This document shows positions 8,844-16,270 of a DNA stretch of 40,715 nucleotides, in pieces. Origin of the DNA: an uncultured Roseburia sp. (GTDB taxonomy: Bacteria; Bacillota; Clostridia; Lachnospirales; Lachnospiraceae); NCBI GenBank assembly GCA_947627165.1, contig CANQUZ010000003.1, positions 1-40,715 of the forward strand. Direction: 5' to 3'. A program made the position numbers and the translations under genes. Within the stretch, counting starts at the first letter, position 1; the number at the start of each line of letters is the position of its first letter. The notes beneath the pieces are model-generated. The model made no database searches, was not told the origin of the DNA, and saw only the letters and a list, made by a program, of their open reading frames with translations.

Positions 8844-9707
8844 CTATTCCTCGTAGGCAGCCCTGATTTTTTCCCGGAACTTCTCTTCGCCCAGCCGCTG
8901 TAGGGTAAGGCGGAACCGTTCCCCGGCATTGGCGTTCTCCTGGAAGTAGGAAATGGCGGCGTCTGTGACGCGAAACAACGTCTCTTTGTCATGGATGAGC
9001 GGGAGAATCTGCTCGCCCTTATAAATTTTGTTTCCAAACAAACCGCCGAAGGATACCAGATATCCCCCTTTCCCTTCCCAGGCGTCGGTCGGGCAGGATT
9101 TCACGCAGCGTCCGCACTGGGTGCATTTATCTTTGGTGAGCAGCACTTCGGTTCCGGTACAGCGGATGGCGTCCTCGCGGCAGGCTTTTTCGCAGACGCC
9201 GCAGTGAATACATTTATCCGCCACCCAGCTTACTTCCATGCCGCCCTTGATACCAACGTCGTTTTCCTCCGCCTTAAGACAGTTATTCTGGCAGCCGGTA
9301 ACGCCAAATTTAAACTTATGGGGAAGTTCCCTCCCAAAATAACGCTGATCCAATTCTTTCGCCAGAGAATAAGTGTCAATGCAGCCGCTTGGGCAGATGT
9401 CCGAGCCCTGACACGCTGTAACGGTCCGCACGCGAGGGCCGCACACGCCCGGCTTGACGCCGCCCTCCGCCAACTTGGCTTTCACCGCTTCTATATCCTC
9501 AACATGGATGAACGGGATCTCCACCCCCTGCCTTGAGGTCATATGTACATATCCTTTTCCGTAGGTTTCCGCCACTTCCGCAATCGCTTTTATGTTTTCC
9601 GCTGTGAGGTTGCCGCCTACCACCTGAAGCCTGAGAGAAAAATAACCCTTCTGCTTCTGCCTCATGAAACCGCCTTTTTTCAATGCTCCATAATCAATCT
9701 GCGCCAT
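8844..9707 (-). CDS. Siroheme/4Fe-4S sulfite (or nitrite) reductase-like protein with two ferredoxin clusters
   Basis: 287 residues. An N-terminal ferredoxin-like half domain is followed by the siroheme-4Fe-4S cysteines C99, C105, C139 and C143 (C-x5-C...C-x3-C). Two 4Fe-4S motifs follow at 166-176 (C-I-H-C-G-V-C) and 195-205 (C-T-Q-C-G-R-C). This resembles the anaerobic sulfite reductase subunit AsrC and other single-subunit clostridial reductases. No AsrA or AsrB is encoded alongside. It is the first gene of the sulfur operon. The likely reaction is six-electron reduction of sulfite to sulfide, but nitrite reduction is not excluded. The ATG has AAAGGG 8 nt upstream. Confidence 0.85.
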   Translation of the reverse strand: MAQIDYGALKKGGFMRQKQKGYFSLRLQVVGGNLTAENIKAIAEVAETYGKGYVHMTSRQGVEIPFIHVEDIEAVKAKLAEGGVKPGVCGPRVRTVTACQGSDICPSGCIDTYSLAKELDQRYFGRELPHKFKFGVTGCQNNCLKAEENDVGIKGGMEVSWVADKCIHCGVCEKACREDAIRCTGTEVLLTKDKCTQCGRCVKSCPTDAWEGKGGYLVSFGGLFGNKIYKGEQILPLIHDKETLFRVTDAAISYFQENANAGERFRLTLQRLGEEKFREKIRAAYEE

Positions 9708-9790
9708 CTGTTTTACCCTTTCTGTAACTTTGCCGCTCTGTGATGCGGCGTTATATATTTTATTATTCCTATCGGTTTAATATGAAATAG

Positions 9791-9819
9791 ATTGTAATGT
9801 GATTGGCAATGTTTGTCAA
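9791..9819 (-). promoter_or_regulatory. Promoter of the sulfur operon
   Basis: Minus strand: TTGACA (9814-9819), 17-bp spacer, TACAAT (9791-9796). The approximately 77-nt leader contains a small GCCGC/GCGGC hairpin (9732-9736 with 9745-9749). No S-box, T-box or other known sulfur riboswitch is recognised. Confidence 0.8.
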
Positions 9820-9841
9820 TACTTTTCTTATATTTTTATTT

Positions 9842-9987
9842 GTAACAGTTCAGCCCACGCCATTCGCAATCCCACACTACGGGCTTCAAAATTGCTCATG
9901 AACGGGTGTTCTGCTCATAAGCAGCCTCGTATGCTCATTCATGCAAGCATGATTCGCCTACGAGACTGCTTATGGCTGAACTGTTAC
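9842..9987. repeat. Full-length 146-bp palindromic intergenic element (MITE-like)
   Basis: The 14-bp terminal inverted repeats are perfect: GTAACAGTTCAGCC (9842-9855) and GGCTGAACTGTTAC (9974-9987). Inside, a 16-bp arm (9916-9931) pairs with 9959-9974 with one mismatch. The centre is TCATGC-AA-GCATGA. The right half therefore folds into a long hairpin. There is no open frame for a transposase. Two left-end fragments lie at 6195 and 6661 in the same orientation. It fills most of the 420-bp gap between the divergent sulfur and iron operons. Confidence 0.8.
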
Positions 9988-10035
9988 CTTTATTTTACGG
10001 AAAATCGTGCGCGCCCGCAATCTGAAAAAGAAAGA

Positions 10036-10064
10036 TTGCAGATTTTTCCGGACTGTGATAATAT
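10036..10064 (+). promoter_or_regulatory. Candidate promoter of the iron-uptake genes
   Basis: TTGCAG (10036-10041), 17-bp spacer, TAATAT (10059-10064). A GCAATCT/AGATTGC hairpin (10017-10023 with 10033-10039) overlaps the -35. The half-site TGATAAT at 10057-10063 could be part of a Fur-type box, but no clear second half is visible. Confidence 0.5.
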
Positions 10065-10130
10065 AGACGCAATATTCCTGTACCAGGGATACCGTTACTG
10101 ACAACGCGAATGTTTAGCTGAGAGGAACCT

Positions 10131-11129
10131 ATGAAAAAACATCCTGTTTTCCTTCTTTTTTTCCTATTCATAATTCTGATTTTTTCTTCCATCCTGGGAA
10201 TTTTATTCGGAAGCGTCAATCTGACCATGTCTGATATTGCGCAGGCGCTTCTGGGAAACGATAAAACCACGACTGCCTATCTTTTAATTTCCACAATCCG
10301 CATTCCGCGGGTGCTTGGCGGTCTTTTTGCCGGCGTCGGCCTTGCCTGCGCCGGGGTGATTTTACAGAGCGTCATGAACAACTCCCTTGCCAGCCCCAAC
10401 ACCATCGGCGTAAATTCCGGTTCCGGCTTCGCAGTGATGATTGCCATGATTTTTTTCCCGTCAGCTTCCTTTTTCGTTCCGCTTTTCGCCTTTCTCGGCG
10501 CGCTGTCCACAACGCTTGTGATTTTTCTGCTCGCCGCGGCGTCGGACAGCTCAAGGACCACCATTATTCTGGCGGGCGTTACCGTTTCCAGCTTTTTAAA
10601 TGCAGGCATCAATACGGTAAAGCTTTTAGATACCGATATTACCATAAATCTGACTTCTTTTTTAATCGGAACCCTCTCCGGGCTGACCTTGCGCAGGATT
10701 TTCTTTCCCTGCCTTTGTATTTCCGCCGCGTTTTTGATATCCCTGCTTTTTGCCAAATCCCTGAATATTTTAGCGTTGGGGGACGATATCGCCCACTCCC
10801 TGGGGCTCCGCGTTCCCCTGGCACGGTTCCTTCTTTTAATCTTATCAAGCGTTCTCTCCGGCTGCGTGGTGAGTTACGCGGGGCTGTTAAGTTTCATCGG
10901 CCTGGTGGTTCCCCACATATGCAGGAGACTTTTTGGCAGCGATGCCAGACTGCTGCTCCCCTGTTCGGCTCTCCTTGGGGCAAGCTTCGTCATTCTCTGC
11001 GATCTTTTGGGCAGAGTCATCGCAGCCCCCTTTGAGCTTCCGGCAGGGATTTTAATGTCCTTTATCGGCGGGCCTTTTTTCTTATACCTGCTGCTGAAAA
11101 AGAAAGGAGGGAGGCGAATCTATGCTTGA
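10131..11129 (+). CDS. FecCD-family ABC transporter permease (iron/siderophore or cobalamin)
   Basis: 332 residues with about nine or ten hydrophobic helices. Family motifs are R-I-P-R-V-L-G-G near residue 58 and G-x-V-V-P-H-I-C-R near 265. This is the normal length for FecCD/BtuC permeases. It is the only permease gene here, so a homodimer with the downstream ATPase is expected. AGAGGA lies 6 nt before the ATG. The 3' end overlaps the ATPase gene by 8 bp. Siderophore iron is the commonest substrate, but heme and cobalamin transporters look alike. Confidence 0.92.
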   Translation: MKKHPVFLLFFLFIILIFSSILGILFGSVNLTMSDIAQALLGNDKTTTAYLLISTIRIPRVLGGLFAGVGLACAGVILQSVMNNSLASPNTIGVNSGSGFAVMIAMIFFPSASFFVPLFAFLGALSTTLVIFLLAAASDSSRTTIILAGVTVSSFLNAGINTVKLLDTDITINLTSFLIGTLSGLTLRRIFFPCLCISAAFLISLLFAKSLNILALGDDIAHSLGLRVPLARFLLLILSSVLSGCVVSYAGLLSFIGLVVPHICRRLFGSDARLLLPCSALLGASFVILCDLLGRVIAAPFELPAGILMSFIGGPFFLYLLLKKKGGRRIYA

Positions 11130-11880
11130 ATTTTCTCACGTATCCGCTTCCTGCGGATATACCCCCATTTTGCAGGACATTTCCGTCTCCTTTCCCTCCG
11201 GGCAGATTACGGCTCTGATTGGCCCTAACGGCTGCGGGAAAACCACGCTCTTACAATGCTTAAACGGGGTGTCTAAAGTGACTGCCGGCTCCATCCGCTT
11301 AAATGGGGAGGATTATTTGAAGCTGCCTCCCAAAATGCGCGCGCAGCGGCTTGCCTTTCTTCCCCAGGTGCGTACCGTGATTCCCTCCCTGCCGGTGCGG
11401 ACATTAGTGGAGCACGGCCGCTTCCCCTATCTTGGCTTTTCCCGCAAAAAAACAAAACGGGATGGGGAGATTGTGGAGCAGGCGATGGCATTTGCCCATG
11501 TGCAGGACTATGCGGACTGCTGCACGGATACGCTCTCCGGGGGCATCCGGCAGCGCGTATTTTTCGCCATGGTCTTAGCGCAGGACTGCGATTATATCGT
11601 GCTGGATGAGCCTACTACCTATTTGGATATCAGCGGACAGCGGGATTTCCTCGCCATGGCGGGCAGATTAAGGGAACAGGGCAAAACTGTCATCTTAATC
11701 CTGCATGATTTGGGACAGGCAATCCGCATTTCCGATCAACTGATTGTGATGGAGAACCGGAACATTAAAATGGCAGGTTCGCCGGAAGAATGCTGCAATT
11801 CCCATGTCATTGAAGAAGTTTTTGGAACCCGTCTGAAACGGTTTCGAGACGAAGAAGGGGAGTACTGCTTTTTTGAGTAG
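11122..11880 (+). CDS. FepC/FhuC-type ABC transporter ATP-binding protein
   Basis: 252 residues with Walker A G-P-N-G-C-G-K-T-T, Q-loop F-L-P-Q, Walker B Y-I-V-L-D-E-P and the His switch in I-L-H-D-L. The signature is L-S-G-G-I-R-Q-R instead of the usual L-S-G-G-Q. It energises the FecCD permease. The last codons also form the left arm of the terminator hairpin. The solute-binding lipoprotein is encoded on the opposite strand immediately beyond. Confidence 0.92.
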   Translation: MLEFSHVSASCGYTPILQDISVSFPSGQITALIGPNGCGKTTLLQCLNGVSKVTAGSIRLNGEDYLKLPPKMRAQRLAFLPQVRTVIPSLPVRTLVEHGRFPYLGFSRKKTKRDGEIVEQAMAFAHVQDYADCCTDTLSGGIRQRVFFAMVLAQDCDYIVLDEPTTYLDISGQRDFLAMAGRLREQGKTVILILHDLGQAIRISDQLIVMENRNIKMAGSPEECCNSHVIEEVFGTRLKRFRDEEGEYCFFE

Positions 11881-11894
11881 CGCTCCCCTTTTGA
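11855..11894. terminator. Hairpin between convergent iron-uptake genes
   Basis: AAGGGGAG (11855-11862) pairs with CTCCCCTT (11883-11890), followed by TTTTGATT on the plus strand. The left arm lies inside the ATPase gene's last codons. The 24-bp gap to the convergent lipoprotein gene means that one hairpin probably serves both directions. Confidence 0.6.
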
Positions 11895-11904
11895 TTGCTT
11901 GATA

Positions 11905-12960
11905 TTAATTTTCCGGGTAGAGGATATCCGCTAACTGCTGATATGCCTCCCCCCACCTTTCGTTGGGCTTTAAGTTAAAAAGTTCTTTCTCCAGCCAATA
12001 ATAGTTCCCCGTCCTGACCGCTGTCAGGGAGGACCACGCCGGATTGGAGACTAACAAGTCCTCCACACTTTTTTTCGCCGCCTCGCTGTCATAGCCCTGG
12101 AAGGTCACAAAAATATACTCCGGATCCGCCGCGATAATGGCTTCCATGCTAAGATCCTCTAACAAGCTTTCGTCGCTGTCTGCAATATTAACGCAGCCCA
12201 AATCCGCCAATATTTCTCCGCCGACAGTCCCATCGCTGCCTTTTGCCTTAACATTCTGAGAAGACGCGCGCAAGAACAAAATCTTGGGCGCCCTGCCGTC
12301 CTGCCTTTTCTTAGTCTCCTGAATCTGCTCCTGTATTTTCAGTCCATTTTCCTCATATAAATCTGGCCTGCCTGTGATTTTGGTGCAGATTTCCAACATA
12401 TGCAGATAGGAGTCAAAATCTTCCACTTCAAAATACGCCACTGGGGTGCCGGCCTCGTTTAGGACTTCTTCCAGTTCGATATCCGCCTCCATATTGGCGC
12501 TTGCAATCACAAAATCAGGCTGCGCTGCAATGAGCTGTTCTACGTCCGGCTCTAAGATGCTTCCCAGGTTTACCACATCTTCCCCTAAGTCCAGATTCAG
12601 GCTTTCCCAGGAATCATTCGCCGCCGCCACAACCTCGCCGCCTGCCAGCATCCACACGTCTGTGAAGCTTCCAAGCAGAGTCGCCACCCGCTCTGTGGAA
12701 GCGACCGTCACTTCTCTCCCCAAATCATCTGTAAAGTTCACGCCCTCCAAATCCTTCGCCTCTGCCGCTCCGGTAGAAAACGCTTCTTCCGTATCTTCGG
12801 TTTTTTCTATCTCTTCTTTGTTCTCTGTACTCCCCGCATCTAATTCCCTTTCCACCACACCGTTTCCTGATGTCTCAGGTTCAGGTTTTCCGCATCCTGC
12901 TGCAAGCGCGGACGCTGCAAGTATTCCCGCAAGTCCCACGGATAAAAATCTTTTTTTCAT
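11905..12960 (-). CDS. Iron-siderophore type ABC transporter substrate-binding lipoprotein
   Basis: 351 residues from the second of two adjacent ATGs (12960), with AGGA 5 nt upstream. The predicted transcription start near 13034 rules out the far upstream in-frame start at 13032. The signal peptide M-K-K-R-F-L-S continues through a hydrophobic core to the lipobox A-A-G-C with lipidated C23. An acidic linker (about 24-75) is followed by a TroA/FepB-type fold (D-D-L-G-R-E-V near 78). It would capture ferric siderophore or a related chelate outside the membrane and deliver it to the FecCD permease encoded convergently. Confidence 0.9.
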   Translation of the reverse strand: MKKRFLSVGLAGILAASALAAGCGKPEPETSGNGVVERELDAGSTENKEEIEKTEDTEEAFSTGAAEAKDLEGVNFTDDLGREVTVASTERVATLLGSFTDVWMLAGGEVVAAANDSWESLNLDLGEDVVNLGSILEPDVEQLIAAQPDFVIASANMEADIELEEVLNEAGTPVAYFEVEDFDSYLHMLEICTKITGRPDLYEENGLKIQEQIQETKKRQDGRAPKILFLRASSQNVKAKGSDGTVGGEILADLGCVNIADSDESLLEDLSMEAIIAADPEYIFVTFQGYDSEAAKKSVEDLLVSNPAWSSLTAVRTGNYYWLEKELFNLKPNERWGEAYQQLADILYPEN

Positions 12961-13040
12961 CATCTTCCTCACATTTTCTGCCGCCGACGGCGGCGTTTCT
13001 CTTTTTCGTGCATGAAACACGATAAGCATCATGCTGTTCC

Positions 13041-13069
13041 ATTATAGATTTCATTTCCTAGTTTGTCAA
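13041..13069 (-). promoter_or_regulatory. Promoter of the substrate-binding lipoprotein gene
   Basis: Minus strand: perfect TTGACA (13064-13069), 17-bp spacer, perfect TATAAT (13041-13046). The transcription start would fall near 13034 with a leader of about 75 nt. Confidence 0.85.
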
Positions 13070-13084
13070 TAGGATTTATATGTG

Positions 13085-13113
13085 TTGACATTTTTTTACA
13101 GGATTGTTATAGT
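13085..13113 (+). promoter_or_regulatory. Promoter of thiT
   Basis: TTGACA (13085-13090), 17-bp spacer, TATAGT (13108-13113). The leader is only about 25 nt, too short for a TPP riboswitch. It diverges from the lipoprotein promoter, with the two -35 boxes 15 bp apart. Confidence 0.8.
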
Positions 13114-13144
13114 TTTACCACAAATACATAGGGAGGTTTCAATT

Positions 13145-13831
13145 ATGAACAACTTTTTTGCAACGCCGGAAGGCGCCTGGGGCGACGGTTCGGTTCATCT
13201 GACCGGCACAGGCATCTTTCTGGTCGCTGCCATTACCGTCATCCTTTTGGTCGCTGCGGCTCTGCTGCGCCACCGAAACACACAAAAAAAAGCTGCCCTG
13301 ACGACAAAACAGCTTGTTTACTCGGCAGTCGCCATTGCCCTTGCGGTGGTTTGTTCCATGATAAAACTGTTCGAATTGCCCATGGGCGGTTCCGTCACCC
13401 TGCTTTCCATGCTCTTTATCGTGCTGATTGCTTACTGGTACGGCCCCTACGTGGGAATTATGACCGCAGTCGCCTATGGGTTGGTACAGTTCGTCACAGA
13501 ACCGATTTTCTATACCATTCCGCAGATGCTGTTGGATTACCCCTGTGCGTTCGGCGCTTTAGGACTTGCCGGATTCTTTTATAAGAAAAAATGGGGGCTT
13601 CAGATTGGATATGTCGTGGGCGTCATCGGCAGATTTTTATTTGCCACCCTCTCCGGCATCGTATTTTTCGCTTCTTATGCCCCGGAGGGGATGAGCCCCA
13701 TCGTCTACTCTATCAGTTATCAGGCCTCTTATCTCCTTCCGGAAATGATTGTGACTCTTATCATTATCAGCATTCCGGCGGTGTCAAAAGCCCTTGCCCA
13801 TATCAAGATTCGTGCGACGGAAAACATCTGA
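13145..13831 (+). CDS. thiT: Energy-coupled thiamine transporter ThiT (ECF S component)
   Basis: A 228-residue membrane protein with about six to seven hydrophobic helices. The conserved region includes L-P-M-G-G-S-V-T-L and Y-G-L-V-Q-F. This is the YuaJ/ThiT substrate-binding component that works with a shared ECF module (not encoded here). The ATG at 13145 has GGGAGG 8 nt upstream. An in-frame GTG at 13082 lies inside the promoter and is rejected. An approximately 136-bp segment containing the 3' end and terminator is duplicated at 14669-14804. Confidence 0.85.
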   Translation: MNNFFATPEGAWGDGSVHLTGTGIFLVAAITVILLVAAALLRHRNTQKKAALTTKQLVYSAVAIALAVVCSMIKLFELPMGGSVTLLSMLFIVLIAYWYGPYVGIMTAVAYGLVQFVTEPIFYTIPQMLLDYPCAFGALGLAGFFYKKKWGLQIGYVVGVIGRFLFATLSGIVFFASYAPEGMSPIVYSISYQASYLLPEMIVTLIIISIPAVSKALAHIKIRATENI

Positions 13832-13841
13832 AAGAAAAAAT

Positions 13842-13887
13842 CTAACAATCGAAAACATCATTTGCGGGTTTTCGATTGTTAGATAGG
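13842..13887. terminator. Strong terminator after thiT (copy 1)
   Basis: A perfect 15-bp stem (13842-13856 with 13868-13882) with an 11-nt loop lies 10 bp after the thiT stop. CTTTT follows in plus sense and a T6 run in minus sense. It is identical to the copy at 14738. Confidence 0.9.
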
Positions 13888-14060
13888 CTTTTAATAAAGC
13901 ATAAAGTCAAAATCTTCTCATTGTTCTTTCTGCGGCTTTCTACATATGCTGTCGCCTCAAGCGTCTGCACTTCCTGTAACCCGATAACACGGAGAAGCTC
14001 GCCAAGTAGAAACGAATTAATCATTTTTATCATACACGCTCCTTAGCCACGACTTCTAAA

Positions 14061-14567
14061 TCAATGGTAATACCCTATCAACCATCCAATCACACCAGAC
14101 ACAACAAAAGGCATGAAATAAATGAGAAAGAAAAAGGGCTCATTTGAAAACTCACTATACGTGTATGCTTTTTTTCCCGACTCTTTGTAATAAAGTGTCA
14201 TTGTGCTTGGTAAATATTGAGAATATTTAGAACTTACCACTTTTGTCCTGCGTTTACCTTCAAGAACATACTCGTACCTCGCAATCCACCTATCCTTCGT
14301 AGTACCATTTGCATTTGTGTTATAGCTTCGCCTAAAGCTGACCCTTGCCGCCTCAAGCGTACGCCCATCCCTCTTTGCTTTTTCGACCCTCTTTTTGCCC
14401 CTTGAAAATATGATACCTTTATTAAGAAGAACAAACTCAACGACAAAAACTGCAATCGTGACAATCGCAAGCGTCATCCCAACAGGATCCTCAGAATAAT
14501 CCGATATAAGAGGATCAAATAACTCTAACAGCTTCTCTTTCAGTTTCGATAATAAATTGTCATACAT
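14061..14567 (-). CDS. Small two-helix membrane protein, DUF3592-like (duplicate copy)
   Basis: 168 residues and about 93% identical to the protein encoded at 20195-20701. An amphipathic N-terminus precedes a hydrophobic helix at about 31-50. A basic soluble region (about 55-140) contains Y-E-Y-V-L-E-G-K-R-R-T, and a second helix lies at about 146-166. The ATG at 14567 has GGAG 9 nt upstream. A longer in-frame start at 14744 runs into duplicated thiT sequence and is not credible. It survives inside the duplication remnant. Differences from its twin cluster in the soluble region. The DUF3592 label is by general resemblance only; function unknown. Confidence 0.65.
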   Translation of the reverse strand: MYDNLLSKLKEKLLELFDPLISDYSEDPVGMTLAIVTIAVFVVEFVLLNKGIIFSRGKKRVEKAKRDGRTLEAARVSFRRSYNTNANGTTKDRWIARYEYVLEGKRRTKVVSSKYSQYLPSTMTLYYKESGKKAYTYSEFSNEPFFFLIYFMPFVVSGVIGWLIGYYH

Positions 14568-14737
14568 ATCCAAAATCTCCTTCTGCCAAGTATAGTATGA
14601 CTTCATTATACATAGAAAGAAATTATCTGCCAAGGAGTTTCCTGTCCGGTTTCTACCATACAGCAGTCTTCCGGCGGTGTCAAAAGCCCTTGCCCATATC
14701 AAGATTCGTGCGACGGAAAACGTCTGAAAGAAAAAAT

Positions 14738-14783
14738 CTAACAATCGAAAACATCATTTGCGGGTTTTCGATTGTTAGATAGG
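14738..14783. terminator. Strong terminator ending the Tad/FHA locus (copy 2)
   Basis: Same 15-bp stem as copy 1 (14738-14752 with 14764-14778), here directly downstream of the minus-strand FHA gene. A T6 run follows in minus sense. It is the first strong terminator seen downstream of the whole Tad-locus gene array. Confidence 0.9.
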
Positions 14784-14786
14784 CTT

Positions 14787-16217
14787 TTAATAAAGCATAA
14801 AGTCAAATTCCTCATTTGCAAGGCGGATGATATCCCCATGCGATATTGCTGTCTCCACATTGCTCTGAAGCAGCCTTCCGTTTAGGAAGGTATGGTTTGT
14901 GGAGTTGGTGTCTACGACAAAGTACTCCCCGTCTCTGGTAATAAAATTAGCATGGCTGCGGCTGATGACATGATTGTCACTGATGTGATAATCCGCATAA
15001 CTTCTTTCCTTCCCCACACGGAATATCGGTTTATTTAAGAAAATCTTCTCATTGTTCTTTCTGCGGATAAGATGCGGCACCGTCATTTTCGCCGGGTCAT
15101 TTGTTTCCGTCAATAAGGTTGTCTCCCCCATTGAGCTTTCATTGAGCAAAGTCGTCTCTCCAAATCCAGCGGCAACATTCCCAGCCCCTTTTTCCGGTGC
15201 ATAAGCAGGCTGCGGTGCAGGCGCTGTGGATTTCTGCACGGTCGGCTGTGAGCTGACTTGCACCGCAGGCGGCGTCTGCCCCGGGACAGCAAACCCAAAA
15301 TTATTTGCCGGCTGCGCCGCTGACGGTGCCCCTTTATCCGAAACCTTCTTCTCCGCCTTCTTGCCCTTGCTTGCCGCGGCACGTTTCCTAGCCTCTTTCT
15401 GCGCTTTATATGCCGCCGCATTTTCTTTGTTATAATGCTGCATGAGATAAAAAAAGCTGATTTCAGATTTTTCGCCTTTTGCATCGGCTGCTGGCGGCGT
15501 TTCCGGTATCGCCTTTTTCTGTGCGGGCGGAACATTCATACGTTCTGCCGGAGCTGCGACAGGGGGCGTTGGCTTCTTAGGGGGCTGCACAGGCTGAATC
15601 TGCGCTGCGGCAGGCTGAATCCTCGTTTCCCTCTTTACCCCAGAAGAAGCCGGCTGCGCATTTTCTCTCTGGATCTCTTCCAACAGTTTTTTGAAGTCGC
15701 TGAGAGAGAACAGGGGCGTTCCATTTAAGTAGTTTATAATTTTTGCTACATGATCGCAGTTTTCTGTTTGATCAAACCGGGTGTTAAACATAATATTGCG
15801 GAAAAACATCCCAAGATCCGGCTGTTTCATCTCCGTATCTACTAAGGGAACACAGATTAAGTCTGTCTCACAGGAAGAAACATCGGTAAAAATATAATCC
15901 AAATCCATAATAATCGAGGCGGGATCCAACATATAATCCTCTGCCGCCATCATTGCATTTACAATCCCTGAAAAAACGCCCAAAAGACGCTTCTTATTTA
16001 CTGCGCCTGCAAAAAACTGTGCGACAGAAACCTTTGCGGAAACATTGTATTTGATAAATTTCTGGCTGTTCATTTGCGTGAACAGCGTCTGTGCCAGCCC
16101 ATGAATATTATTATTGGTAAGCATACCAAGGCTCATGCTGTCTATGGCGTCCTGCTCTTTCACGTCATACACAAGGTATGTACTGTTCCCCTGGTTTTCG
16201 TAATATAAATCTCTCAT
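14787..16217 (-). CDS. FHA domain protein with N-terminal DUF6382-like domain
   Basis: 476 residues. The N-terminal region (about 1-190) resembles the same part of the FHA protein at 36654. A Pro/Ala/Gln-rich linker follows (about 190-350). Two G-E-T-T-L-L peptides lie at 353-368, and a C-terminal FHA domain at about 395-476 has G-K-E-R-S-Y and S-R-S-H. FHA domains bind phosphothreonine. A Ser/Thr kinase and a PP2C phosphatase are encoded at the far end of the same locus. It probably acts as a cytoplasmic phospho-dependent adaptor for the pilus machinery (inference). The ribosome binding site is weak. Confidence 0.85.
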   Translation of the reverse strand: MRDLYYENQGNSTYLVYDVKEQDAIDSMSLGMLTNNNIHGLAQTLFTQMNSQKFIKYNVSAKVSVAQFFAGAVNKKRLLGVFSGIVNAMMAAEDYMLDPASIIMDLDYIFTDVSSCETDLICVPLVDTEMKQPDLGMFFRNIMFNTRFDQTENCDHVAKIINYLNGTPLFSLSDFKKLLEEIQRENAQPASSGVKRETRIQPAAAQIQPVQPPKKPTPPVAAPAERMNVPPAQKKAIPETPPAADAKGEKSEISFFYLMQHYNKENAAAYKAQKEARKRAAASKGKKAEKKVSDKGAPSAAQPANNFGFAVPGQTPPAVQVSSQPTVQKSTAPAPQPAYAPEKGAGNVAAGFGETTLLNESSMGETTLLTETNDPAKMTVPHLIRRKNNEKIFLNKPIFRVGKERSYADYHISDNHVISRSHANFITRDGEYFVVDTNSTNHTFLNGRLLQSNVETAISHGDIIRLANEEFDFMLY

Positions 16218-16270
16218 AGCTTGTTTCTATCCTCTCGTTGCTCGCCGGGCATACAGCCCCTGTTTCATCG

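Larger units (their letters stand above)
13773..14672. repeat. Mosaic remnant of an approximately 7-kb tandem duplication
   Basis: Collinear blocks match other parts of the window in the same orientation. 13773-13909 matches 14669-14805 (thiT end, terminator, last FHA codons). 13909-13935 matches 15040-15066 (inside the FHA gene). 13935-14017 matches 19632-19714 (inside the TadE-like gene, four mismatches). 14020-14672 matches 20154-20806 (small membrane gene plus the end of the WG gene). The block order follows coordinates and the last junction returns to 13773 through shared TTCC. A chance ORF at 13842-14033 only spans these junctions. Apart from the surviving gene at 14061-14567, no other gene is present. 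Confidence 0.85.

Noticed and set aside
9842-9987. tRNA or structured small RNA
   Set aside because: The element is palindromic with terminal inverted repeats and lacks tRNA features. Truncated copies elsewhere point to a dispersed repeat.
13082-13144. N-terminal extension of ThiT and far-upstream start of the substrate-binding lipoprotein (13032)
   Set aside because: Both extensions run into promoter sequence, and strong ribosome binding sites support the later starts.
13842-14033. 63-residue minus-strand ORF after thiT
   Set aside because: It is a chimera of fragments from the TadE-like gene, the FHA gene and a terminator, created by the duplication remnant. It is not a gene.
13773-14805. 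Mobile element insertion with 136-bp target duplications
   Set aside because: No transposase or terminal repeats are present, and the inserted blocks are collinear fragments of the neighbouring locus. Tandem duplication with deletions explains them better.
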